Notes under the pieces: model-generated
Databases searched by the model: none
The model's input: only the letters and a program-made list of their open reading frames with translations
Told to the model about the DNA's origin: nothing
Made by a program: the position numbers and the translations under genes
In this document: in pieces, positions 17,153 to 25,109 of the stretch
How positions within the stretch are numbered: position 1 is the stretch's first letter
Layout: every line of letters starts with the position of its first letter
Origin: Vampirovibrio chlorellavorus
GTDB taxonomy: Bacteria; Cyanobacteriota; Vampirovibrionia; Vampirovibrionales; Vampirovibrionaceae
Direction of reading: 5' to 3'
Length of the DNA: 64,000 nt
Assembly (NCBI GenBank): GCA_003149345.1
Contig: QFWI01000011.1
Location: forward strand, 558,001 to 622,000

Positions 17153-18387
17153 AATTTCAGGTTTCTCTGCCAAATCTTAGCCTTTACGGGATGATATTTC
17201 TGTTGGGCGCTTTGCCGATTCCGGCGGCAGCCCAGGAACTGGAGCATGATAAAGTTCTGGACACGGTTGAGATTCAGGTTTTGGGACGAAAGTATGACAA
17301 CCTGTCCCAAGAACGCCGGTTGACACAGCTGGAAAGGCAATTGAACGCGAACCCGCCCGTAAAAGCCAGTCCACAATACCGGGTTAATCAGCTTATCAAT
17401 GTTCAACAGCAAAATGTGTCGGAGGCGCAGCGACGACAAGCTGTGCAGGCCTATAATACCGGCATTGATTTAGCGCGTCAGGGCAAGCATAAAGAGGCTA
17501 TCGCTGTTTACCGGGAGGCCTTGACTCTAAATCCCTACCTGATTCCCGCTTACAACAACCTGGCCAATTTACAGGAAAGCCTGGGCGCCTTTGATCAGGC
17601 GCAGGCAACCTACCAAAAGGCCATAGAAATGGCTCCCAATGAGCCCCTATTGCACTTTAACCTTGCTGTTATCCAGGAGAAGCAAGGTAAAATCCTGGAG
17701 GCTTACGAGCATTACCGACAGTATGTTAAGCTCTCGCCCAGCCCGGATCCCCAAATTGTTGAGCTGGTGCGCAATTTTGATGGCCGTCGTTTTTCGGCCA
17801 GCAAGGAGCCTGAGTATTCAACGCTGACAACCAAAGAGTCTCGTGGAGAGCGGCTGATTTGGCAAGATTGGCAGATGCCACTGCCGGTTTTCGTGGTGAT
17901 GAACGATCCTTCTCAGGCGCTTTTTGTGCCGGAGGTATACAAGGATTTTGATATCTGGACTCAGGCTACCAAGGGGCGTCTTCGCTTTCGTGAGGTGGGC
18001 TTTCCCGATCAGGCCCGCATTATAATTACCCTGAAGCAGGGGCCTTTAATGGATGCCAACGCCAGTATTGGGCATGCCAGCTTTAACACCGAGATTTTGA
18101 ATACCGAAGATCCCATCAATCGCTTGCGGGTGACCATTGTGGTCAATACCGGTGAACCTGGCACCGCTATCACCCTGGAAAATCGCAAGCAGCAGGTACG
18201 TAAGCTGGTTTTACACGAGCTGGGTCATGCCATTGGCATTTGGGGGCACAGCAGCGATCCGGGGGATATTATGTACACGCATCCCTTGGTTTCCGACTTG
18301 TCCAGCCGGGATGTGCGAACAATACAAAAGCTTTACGGCATTCAGCCAATGCCTGCCCCAGCGACCAGCTATTCTGGCCAGCGCTGA
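17149..18387 (+). CDS. Exported TPR - matrixin-like metalloprotease
   Basis: A 412-residue protein with a signal peptide (cleavage after AAA-Q, residue ~26), two to three TPR units (residues ~95-200: AYNTGIDLARQGKHKEAIAV, then AYNNLANLQESLGAFDQA, then HFNLAVIQEKQGK) and a C-terminal metzincin domain (~240-400). The zinc site is HELGHAIGIWGHS (His356, Glu357, His360, His367), and DIMY (Met375) is the Met-turn. The third His is one residue further away than in the canonical HExxHxxGxxH, the same in the paralogue at 20258. It is the last gene of the packed operon. Substrates are unknown; no obvious inhibitory Cys propeptide is seen. Confidence 0.85.
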   Translation: MKFQVSLPNLSLYGMIFLLGALPIPAAAQELEHDKVLDTVEIQVLGRKYDNLSQERRLTQLERQLNANPPVKASPQYRVNQLINVQQQNVSEAQRRQAVQAYNTGIDLARQGKHKEAIAVYREALTLNPYLIPAYNNLANLQESLGAFDQAQATYQKAIEMAPNEPLLHFNLAVIQEKQGKILEAYEHYRQYVKLSPSPDPQIVELVRNFDGRRFSASKEPEYSTLTTKESRGERLIWQDWQMPLPVFVVMNDPSQALFVPEVYKDFDIWTQATKGRLRFREVGFPDQARIIITLKQGPLMDANASIGHASFNTEILNTEDPINRLRVTIVVNTGEPGTAITLENRKQQVRKLVLHELGHAIGIWGHSSDPGDIMYTHPLVSDLSSRDVRTIQKLYGIQPMPAPATSYSGQR

Positions 18388-18397
18388 TCGCTCGGTT

Positions 18398-18763
18398 TTA
18401 TTTGCCGGGGCTTGGCGTATTGAGGAGAAAGGGGCTATCCTGACGGGTAGGCTGTGAAGGCCAGTTTTTCAGGTCGTAAAAGATGACAGGTGCCTGCTGG
18501 CCCGAGTTTGTCTGAGATGCCGGAACACCTGGATCGAGTTTGGGCGTGTAAGTGCGGTTCATGTTCAGCTCCCAGCCAAGCACAGCGCCCGCTGAGGGAA
18601 TGCTGCCCTGTGCCAAAGTTTCTCGGGTCAGAGCCCCTTGAGTCAAAGTCCAGGGGTGGCTCAGCGCCTCCTGGGAGCCGGCCATAGAGACTGCCCAAAA
18701 GCCAAAGCACAGCAGGGAATAGATGGTTTTGCTCAGCTTTTGTGGGTTGCATTTTGAAAACAT
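18398..18763 (-). CDS. Small exported protein of unknown function
   Basis: A 121-residue protein with a Sec-type signal peptide (TIYSLLCFGFWAVSMAG, residues ~13-29). The mature part has no family I recognise: Thr/Gly/Pro-rich, with VLGWELNMNRTYTPKLDPG and VIFYDLKNWPSQP. The start ATG at 18763 is chosen because AGGGAGG lies 8 bases upstream, an excellent ribosome site. It converges on the TPR-protease gene with only 10 bases between stops, and no terminator is seen between them. Confidence 0.6.
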   Translation of the reverse strand: MFSKCNPQKLSKTIYSLLCFGFWAVSMAGSQEALSHPWTLTQGALTRETLAQGSIPSAGAVLGWELNMNRTYTPKLDPGVPASQTNSGQQAPVIFYDLKNWPSQPTRQDSPFLLNTPSPGK

Positions 18764-18926
18764 GCTAAAAGCCCTCCCTCCTATGATGTGGATCAGGGAT
18801 GAACCCAAAACCGATACTTTGGGGAAAAGACGGGATAGAGCCGGATTTGTTGCTTATCAGTCACTTTTTAGCAGCACAGGGCACTTCCGCTCTCAGGCGT
18901 CTGGGAATGGGTATTTTAAGGCCTGC

Positions 18927-19187
18927 TTACATGGCCCGGCTGCGTAGTTGTTGCAGGATATCGGCCCGTTGGGCGACCGGTAAGGCGGCAAACTGATCCC
19001 AGACCATTTTCAGGCTCATGCGATCGGTTGGAAAAACACAGGCATGCAGTAAGACGGTGGTCATGATGTGCTTGTCCCCTAAAACCCGTTTTACAGCTTT
19101 GAGGGTGCAACGAAAATCTCTCGAAATTTCGGTGAAAACCGAGTTACCCAGCCCGACCTCATGCGTCATTACGACATTTTTACTCAT
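18927..19187 (-). CDS. Small cytoplasmic protein of unknown function
   Basis: An 86-residue protein with no signal sequence or membrane segment. It has a strong ribosome site (AGGAGGG just upstream of ATG 19187) and a mixed alpha/beta composition with a C-terminal helix (LPVAQRADILQQLRSRAM). The segment ISRDFRCTLKAVKRVLGDKH looks like a small DNA- or partner-binding helix pair, but that is only an impression. It lies between two other minus-strand genes, each with its own spacing. Confidence 0.5.
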   Translation of the reverse strand: MSKNVVMTHEVGLGNSVFTEISRDFRCTLKAVKRVLGDKHIMTTVLLHACVFPTDRMSLKMVWDQFAALPVAQRADILQQLRSRAM

Positions 19188-19535
19188 AATCCCTCCTAGC
19201 TGATGGCTAAGCCTTGAATGGCCATTCTGTTTTGCTGTGTCAATCTATCCTTCATCAGTATTTTACACAGACTTCAGGCTTTTCTGCATTCGCGACATTG
19301 ACGGCATTGTCAGTCTGACGAATGAAGGAGCGCCTGATTTGACTACAGGGCATGCTTTTTGCCCTCTTTAAGACCCGGCTTTAATTTGTGAAGAAACATT
19401 GACCCCGGTCGTTCGAGTTGCTGATGGGGTCGTCAATTTATATAGCGGTCAATTGCTCAAAAAATGAAGCCCTGGTTTGACAGTTTTCTGAAAATACGAT
19501 GGAGCTACTCCAAAAATACGGTCATTCCAGGGTGC
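19188..19535. other. 348-base intergenic region with inverted repeats
   Basis: No gene seen. AGGGCA (19347-19352) and TGCCCT (19360-19365) form a short hairpin followed by CTTT, and a weaker GACCCC/GGGGTC pair lies near 19402-19432. Their role is unclear. Confidence 0.4.
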
Positions 19536-20069
19536 TTATAAATTCATGGTCTTGGATAAGGCGTTGTCTATGGCCTGTTGCAAGGTGCCTTTGGACGTGA
19601 AAAATTCCGGTTTGATGGGGTACTTTTTCATGTGGTGGGGGTCAAACACGAAAACACCGGGCAAGGCGTCCACCCCGAACAGTTTGGCAATATCCTGGTT
19701 GGCGGGCTCAGTGACATCCAGCATGACCAATGTCAGCCGGTGTTTGTAGGGGCCCTCTTTTAACTCGTGAATCACCGGCGTCAGTTGTTTGCAGGTGCTG
19801 CAAGTGTCACTGTAAAACTCAACCAGTAAGGGCACTTTGGAGGTTTTAAAGGCCGTTTCAATGCTGAGTCCAGGGTCATAGGAAGAGGGCAGATCCCGGG
19901 TCATCCACAACTGGGCGGCAAAGGCCGAGGCGAACACCAGGGAGGTAATCATCAAAACCAGTAAAAAGCTGCGTTTGAACATGGCGGGTGCCTTTGCTTG
20001 CGGGGGGACTGCAATCGGTTTTTCTACAGGAAGCTGTAGGGGCATTTTACCGGAATTGGCGATGAACAT
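19536..20069 (-). CDS. Membrane-anchored thioredoxin-like protein (TxlA/HCF164-like)
   Basis: A 177-residue protein: a short N-terminal tail, one membrane anchor (LLVLMITSLVFASAFAAQL, residues ~36-54), and a thioredoxin fold facing outward with the redox motif C-S-T-C in VEFYSDTCSTCKQLTPVIHE and a cis-Pro loop VDALPGVFVFD. The layout matches cyanobacterial TxlA/plant HCF164, which reduce disulfides on the far side of a membrane, for example in cytochrome maturation. ATG 20069 has AGGAA 9 bases upstream; internal starts at 20045 and 19982 would also keep the anchor. In this neighbourhood it could help the folding of exported Cys proteins (inference). Confidence 0.78.
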   Translation of the reverse strand: MFIANSGKMPLQLPVEKPIAVPPQAKAPAMFKRSFLLVLMITSLVFASAFAAQLWMTRDLPSSYDPGLSIETAFKTSKVPLLVEFYSDTCSTCKQLTPVIHELKEGPYKHRLTLVMLDVTEPANQDIAKLFGVDALPGVFVFDPHHMKKYPIKPEFFTSKGTLQQAIDNALSKTMNL

Positions 20070-20257
20070 TCAATGTGATTCCTGACGGGGAGGGACTGCG
20101 TGGGGTCTCAGCCTGGGGACTCGGAACCTGGCACTGCCCTGGAAACGGATGGGGCCGTTTCAGTGGATGGGCACAGGGTAAAATAGAAATTACAGTTTCA
20201 GGTTGGTTGGCCGATAGAACTTTTTAACAGGCCAGTGTATGGGATTAACGCTTGAGC

Positions 20258-21754
20258 ATGAAAATTATTGCCGTTTTCAAACCGAAGAGCGCAGTGGTGG
20301 CATCTGTTGTTGTCTGGGGGGTGGTGGCCTTGCTGCTTGCTTCGGTGCCCGTTCACGCGGATGCCTATCAGGTTGGATTGAACCTTTATGCTCAAGGCAA
20401 TTACGCGGGAGCCGTCCGTTACTTCCTGGAATCAGTGGCTCAAAACGGCATGAATGCCAATGCCCATTATTATTTAGCCGACTCCTACCTGAAATTGAAC
20501 CGCTTGGTGGAAGCCCAGGCCGAATACCAGAAGATTTTAACCTTGGCGCCCGACTCCCAGGCCGCCCGGTTGTCTCGGGTGGGCCTGTCCCGTTTACGGC
20601 TCTATACGGAAAGCAGTGACAGTCGGCAGTGGCGCTCCAGTGGACGGGCTGGCGGGAGCAAGGCCGATCGCTATCAAGGGGTCATCCCCGCAGGCGAGGA
20701 TTACCTGGACAACGCCACCGAAGGGGGGAAACGGGTGCGGTGGGCCTTGTCTAAACTGCCCCTGAAGGTTTACATTGAGGAATCGCCATTGGGGATTCGG
20801 AATTTTCAGCCGGGTTTTGTCGCTCAGGTGCGTCGAGGTCTGGATGTGTGGTGCGCGACCCTGGAAAACCAGCTTTCTTACAGACTGGTTACCACTAAAG
20901 AGCAGGCAGACATTCGGGTGAGCTGGGTCAATAGCATTGACAGCCAGGCTTATAAAGAGGAAGGGCGAACCGCTTACACGGCTGGCTTGATGACCCCGCA
21001 TTATCAGGGGGATCGTATTGATTACATGGATGTGAAAATTGCCACCTTTGACATTTTGGGCAAGCCGCAAAACAGTGAGCAGATTCATGCGGTGGCCGTT
21101 CACGAGTTGGGCCACAGCTTGGGGTTGATGGGCCACAGTGATCAGCCGGGTGACATTATGTATTCGGAAAACCGAAGCGTCATTAAACCCTCCCTTCGGG
21201 ATGTCGTGACCATTCGCCGGTTGTATTCCCTGGCCGCTGATATTGACAATCTTTCACCGGAGCAGCGTGAGGTAAATGCTGAGCGGGCGCAGGAGCTGGC
21301 CAGTGCCGAGGAGAAGGCGCTTGAAAAGCTGGAGCGTGAGGTGAAACAAAGTGGCACCCCCCTGAATTATATGAATTTAGGGGTGGGCTATTATCAAAAG
21401 GCGCTCCAGGGCATTCAAAGGGGTGAAAACGCCAAACCGTGGCTTGAAAAGGCCATGGCTGCTATTGATAAGACCATTGAGATGCAGCCCAAAGATCCTC
21501 GGGCGTATCATCGCCGCAGCCTGGTTCATCAGGAACTGGGGGACTTTGACAGCGCGCTTAGCGATATTCAGAAATCGATTGCCTACGACCGCAGCGAGCC
21601 GGAGTATATGATGCTCAAGGCCTGGTATCTTAGTCAGCTAAACCGCAAGGGGGAAGCCCGGGGGGCTCTGGACGCTTATCTCTTAGCCAAGCCTTCCGCT
21701 GCGGGCTCCTCGGAGGTGCAGCGGATTCAGCAGGCCTTGGTTAATACCCGTTGA
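20258..21754 (+). CDS. Exported matrixin-like metalloprotease flanked by TPR repeats
   Basis: A 498-residue protein with a signal peptide (hydrophobic core residues ~13-30, cleavage near VHA-D). TPR units lie at ~35-110 (LNLYAQGNYAGAVRYF, HYYLADSYLKLNRLVEAQAE) and again at ~370-490 (YMNLGVGYYQKALQGIQRGE, AYHRRSLVHQELGDFDSALS). Between them is a metzincin domain with HELGHSLGLMGHS (His282, Glu283, His286, His293) and the Met-turn DIMY (Met301). It is a paralogue of the 17149-18387 gene and shares its shifted third His and the following D-x-P-G-D-I-M-Y. A charged helical stretch (AEEKALEKLEREVK) links protease and C-terminal TPRs. Confidence 0.85.
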   Translation: MKIIAVFKPKSAVVASVVVWGVVALLLASVPVHADAYQVGLNLYAQGNYAGAVRYFLESVAQNGMNANAHYYLADSYLKLNRLVEAQAEYQKILTLAPDSQAARLSRVGLSRLRLYTESSDSRQWRSSGRAGGSKADRYQGVIPAGEDYLDNATEGGKRVRWALSKLPLKVYIEESPLGIRNFQPGFVAQVRRGLDVWCATLENQLSYRLVTTKEQADIRVSWVNSIDSQAYKEEGRTAYTAGLMTPHYQGDRIDYMDVKIATFDILGKPQNSEQIHAVAVHELGHSLGLMGHSDQPGDIMYSENRSVIKPSLRDVVTIRRLYSLAADIDNLSPEQREVNAERAQELASAEEKALEKLEREVKQSGTPLNYMNLGVGYYQKALQGIQRGENAKPWLEKAMAAIDKTIEMQPKDPRAYHRRSLVHQELGDFDSALSDIQKSIAYDRSEPEYMMLKAWYLSQLNRKGEARGALDAYLLAKPSAAGSSEVQRIQQALVNTR

Positions 21755-21770
21755 GGGTGCTTCAGCGAAG

Positions 21771-23144
21771 CTAGGCGGCGGCCTCGATAAATTCAATACT
21801 TGGTGATTTTAAAAGTTCATCAATAGACATGGTGCGAACGTTGCCACTGTCCCAAGGATTAGTGTAATAAACAGTATTGGTTGCATAATCAATGGAGGTC
21901 ACAGTGTAGGCGTGCTCGGTTCCGTTACCCGCTGCACTGCCATCCAATCCAGGAGTGGCTGTAAATGAGATCGTTAGTCCGTCTTTATCATTTTCCACCA
22001 AATATCGTAATTGTTCTGCAGAAGTGATTGGGGTACTCCTCTGTCCGGTTAACAACTGGAATGCTTCTCTCGGCCATCCTGGATTATTAATGTCGCGGCC
22101 ACCCTGGGTTTCCGCATAGTGTTGGCGGGCTGCTTCTTCCAAAACAGCCGTTTCCAGGTCCCCCGAACTATTAATGTTGTTATTTAGCATTTCTTGAGTC
22201 ACTGTATAAACCTTGTCGGGGGCCCCTTTAAATCGAACGCTGTATGTACCGTCGGGGTTTTTCGTTATGCTATTTTTGATAATTTCTTTACCATCAGCAT
22301 CATTGGCGACCGCGTTTATACCGGCTAATATCCAGCAATCGCCCAAGCTCCCTTGTGCAAAGGGGTTTACAGCGCCATTGGGAATATTGTCTGTTTCTAT
22401 TTGAGTCCTTTTCATTTCGCTTTCAATATCTTGCATATTAAATAAGCCATCATCACCGGCCAAGAGCTTAAAATAAGCCCCATTGTTATCTGTCAATAGC
22501 GTTGCCGTTTTAACGACATCCTCAGGGTATACCCCTGCGCCAGATTCTCTGATCGCCATTAAATCAGACCAGCCCACAAGACCGTCTTTTGTGCCACTGG
22601 CATCTGCGACATCAAACAGGTTAAATTTATTTTTTAATGAGCCAAGTGCGTTGGCATAGCCAAAATCTTGTTCTGATGGGCTACTTGGCCCGGCTGCAGC
22701 CAATCCTATCGGGTTGGCTAATGAGGCAGCGGAGGCTTCTCCCAATGAAATCATGTTATCCTCCCCTGCCAGCTTCTGGTAAAACCCTTTGTTGTTTACG
22801 ATTAATCTTGCGGCGTCTTTTACATCTTCCGTATATTGCCCCTGGGTGTCCAAAGCAATAGCCATAATATCATCCCAACTGGCAAGTTCATCCCGATTCC
22901 CGTTACTGGCAGTATCAAACAGGCTAAATTTGTTTTTTAAAACAAATAATGCCTCTGCTTCAGTATCGACTTTTCCGTCAATACCCACTTGTGCTATCGG
23001 TTGACTGAGTGAAGCGGTGAAGGGTGGAGTATCCACCGCAAAACCACCTGATGTATTGTTAAAAATACCTGATGTATCGCCATTAACACTTGATATATTG
23101 TTAAAAATACCTGGTGTGGATGGAGTGGGTCTGGAAATAGACAA
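21771..23144 (-). CDS. Calpain-like cysteine protease with EF-hand-like repeats
   Basis: A 457-residue protein whose C-terminal half matches the calpain (C2) protease core: AQGSLGDCWILAGINAVA with Cys270, GTEHAYTVTSID with His411 and YYTNPWDSG with Asn429, all three catalytic residues in order. The N-terminal half has two repeats of ~95 residues, each with a segment like FxLFDxAxxGxxDxLxxWxDLMAI followed by a second acidic segment (LAGEDNMISLGE, LAGDDGLFNMQD); these look like EF-hand-derived modules that might bind calcium. No signal peptide is seen, so it acts in the cytoplasm or leaves by another secretion route. Start ATG 23144 has GAGAGGAG upstream. Confidence 0.82.
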   Translation of the reverse strand: MSISRPTPSTPGIFNNISSVNGDTSGIFNNTSGGFAVDTPPFTASLSQPIAQVGIDGKVDTEAEALFVLKNKFSLFDTASNGNRDELASWDDIMAIALDTQGQYTEDVKDAARLIVNNKGFYQKLAGEDNMISLGEASAASLANPIGLAAAGPSSPSEQDFGYANALGSLKNKFNLFDVADASGTKDGLVGWSDLMAIRESGAGVYPEDVVKTATLLTDNNGAYFKLLAGDDGLFNMQDIESEMKRTQIETDNIPNGAVNPFAQGSLGDCWILAGINAVANDADGKEIIKNSITKNPDGTYSVRFKGAPDKVYTVTQEMLNNNINSSGDLETAVLEEAARQHYAETQGGRDINNPGWPREAFQLLTGQRSTPITSAEQLRYLVENDKDGLTISFTATPGLDGSAAGNGTEHAYTVTSIDYATNTVYYTNPWDSGNVRTMSIDELLKSPSIEFIEAAA

Positions 23145-23781
23145 GTTGATACTCTCCTCTCACTATGTAATGAGAGTGCTTAAAGCACTCATTTGCAAAA
23201 TAAGGCGCTAAAATTAACCTCACCCGGAGACTTTTAAGCAATAAAAGTTCGTCAGTAACTTGCGCATATTTTTCTATTAAAAAAAATAAAAACAATCAAA
23301 AGAGCTTTATTGCTTGATCGACTTTATTTACCTTGAGTGAAAATGACTGTTTGTAGGGCTTCATCCCTTTACGTCACGGTCACCCCAAACACAGCGTTTT
23401 ATTTAGGCTTTTGCGCTTTCCCGTTGGGTCTAGAGCGGAGTGAAAGGAAGGGGTTTCAAGTTTTTTATCAGATTAAAAGTAAAGTTATGTAAAAAGTTTT
23501 GCAATGCAGGCAATTCATTTTTTTCAGGGGGATTTATGACAGTGCAAACAAACAACACACACCAAAACATAATGTCTCTCATTTAATAAATACTGCCTCT
23601 CTCTATCCGATCTCTTGCACTTTCCCCCTCACGCAAGAGATTTTTTTTTGCCCATTTTTCTGCCAAAAGGTGGGCTTGCCGAGCGGAATATTGATAGTTT
23701 TGGCTGGTCAGAGCCGGAGAATTAGACTTCAAGAGACTGTGGTTAAATACTAACAGCAGTGCAGGAAGTTAATTTGCTCGC
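23145..23781. other. 637-base AT-rich divergent intergenic region
   Basis: This lies between the minus-strand calpain-like gene and the plus-strand GIY-YIG gene and must hold both promoters. It contains one good palindrome (listed separately). The open frame at 23499-23753 has a composition unlike its neighbours and no ribosome site, so I do not call it a gene. Confidence 0.5.
23174..23190. promoter_or_regulatory. Palindrome upstream of the calpain-like gene (possible operator)
   Basis: GAGTGCTT-A-AAGCACTC is a perfect 8-bp inverted repeat around one base, 30-46 bases before the start codon and directly upstream of the ribosome site. Its size and position suit a repressor-binding site or a short 5' hairpin. 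Confidence 0.4.
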
Positions 23782-24795
23782 ATGATTCAAAGTCGCACCC
23801 TCAAATTGTATCTGGCCGATGGACATCCAGCAGGCCTTATCGTGGCTGAAATCCTGAACTGGACAGGTAAAGTGCTCAGTTTTCCTCGTGGGTTATTACC
23901 ACAAGTACTTAAAAGCCGTCAGGAAATTGGGAAGACGGGCGTCTATTTTTTAGTTGGCTCCAATCCTGATAATCCGTTTCAGCCGATTGTTTACGTTGGC
24001 GAAAGCGATGTGGTGGCTCAACGACTTATTAGCCATGATAAAGATGACAACAAAGCCTTTTTTGACCAGGTGGTTTTAGTTGTGAGTAAGGACGATAATC
24101 TGACCAAGGGGCATATACGTTATCTTGAAGCTCGCCTGATTGATATTATTCGCAAACAGGATGTTGCCCAACTCAACAACGGCAATATGGGTCAACCTGT
24201 AAATCTCCCGGAATCGGATGTCGCGGATATGGAGTATTTCTTGCACCAGATTCGCACGATCCTTCCTGTTCTCGGGTTTACCTTCCTTCAAGAGTTACCC
24301 AAGCGACCAGCTATACCGCTCAGTACTCCAGGCAATGAAGAGGCAGGCTCCTCGCAAACTCGACTTGCCATAGCGGAAGAGGTGCCGATATTTGAGTTAA
24401 CTATGAATAGTGGCATTTATGCAGAGGCCTATGAATTGGAAGGGCAGTTTATTGTCCAAGCCGGGGCAGTTTGTCGGCATCCTTCCAAAATGGCCAACTC
24501 ATTTTCCGTTGAACGCTTTGGTTACGTTATCTCCGATATCAATCAGAGTCTGAAAAATGGAACTTTGGTGCCTGAGGAAGGGTTGCCGGATGATCTTGTT
24601 CGCTTAACCAGAGATAAGGCCTTTAAAAGTCCGTCATCTGCTGCCATGTTTGTCTGTGGTAGTTCCAAAAACGGCAGAACTTATTGGAAGGCAAAGGGGA
24701 CAGGTCAATCATATGGTGACTGGCGTGATGCCCAGTTGAATGAATCTGCTTTGTGTAAAAATCCGTCCGAATTATTGGCAGCGACTGTTTGCTGA
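23782..24795 (+). CDS. GIY-YIG nuclease-fold protein with DUF4357-like C-terminus
   Basis: A 337-residue protein. The GIY-YIG domain (about residues 45-125) shows GVYFLVGS, VYVGES, the conserved Arg in VVAQRLISH and the metal-binding Glu in RYLEARLIDI, so the active site appears intact. The C-terminal part (about 275-325) contains SSAAMFVCGSSKNGRTYWK, typical of DUF4357, which often follows GIY-YIG or restriction-type domains. The central region (AEAYELEGQFIVQAGAVC) resembles a first, partial copy of the same domain. The role is not known; a DNA-cleaving or nucleic-acid-sensing function is inferred. Flanked by long gaps on both sides, so it is probably its own transcription unit. Confidence 0.82.
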   Translation: MIQSRTLKLYLADGHPAGLIVAEILNWTGKVLSFPRGLLPQVLKSRQEIGKTGVYFLVGSNPDNPFQPIVYVGESDVVAQRLISHDKDDNKAFFDQVVLVVSKDDNLTKGHIRYLEARLIDIIRKQDVAQLNNGNMGQPVNLPESDVADMEYFLHQIRTILPVLGFTFLQELPKRPAIPLSTPGNEEAGSSQTRLAIAEEVPIFELTMNSGIYAEAYELEGQFIVQAGAVCRHPSKMANSFSVERFGYVISDINQSLKNGTLVPEEGLPDDLVRLTRDKAFKSPSSAAMFVCGSSKNGRTYWKAKGTGQSYGDWRDAQLNESALCKNPSELLAATVC

Positions 24796-25109
24796 AAAAG
24801 ACGGATTAATCTGCGCCTTTCTGTTTGGGGAGGGGAAGTGGCATACAGAGTGCGCGTTGAGAGGACACCTATAAACTCTTTCAATGATTTCAAACTGTTT
24901 TTAGCTTAGATGGCACTCTCTCAGAATTATGCCGCAAGTTTGTTTAATTTTTGGAAACGGGTGAGGACTGCCATCCAATTGCCTGTTATGATGGTGAGTG
25001 AGATGTGCTTGCCCGAACGCACCCGATGCCTTCATTCTTGAGTGACGGATGGTTGACTGTGCTGAGGTTTGGGATTGGACACCGGAACCTGTTGGGGGAG
25101 GATGGCGTC
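24796..25109. other. 314-base intergenic region before the VWA gene
   Basis: I see no gene or clear terminator here. The last 20 bases carry a very strong ribosome site (GGGGGAGGA) for the VWA gene. Confidence 0.4.

Noticed and set aside
19347..19370. Hairpin AGGGCA/TGCCCT considered as a terminator
   Set aside because: Stem of only six pairs, short T run, and no gene on that strand ending nearby.
23499..23753. 84-codon frame in the gap before the GIY-YIG gene
   Set aside because: No ribosome site, Phe/Ser-rich random-looking composition, in an AT-rich promoter region.
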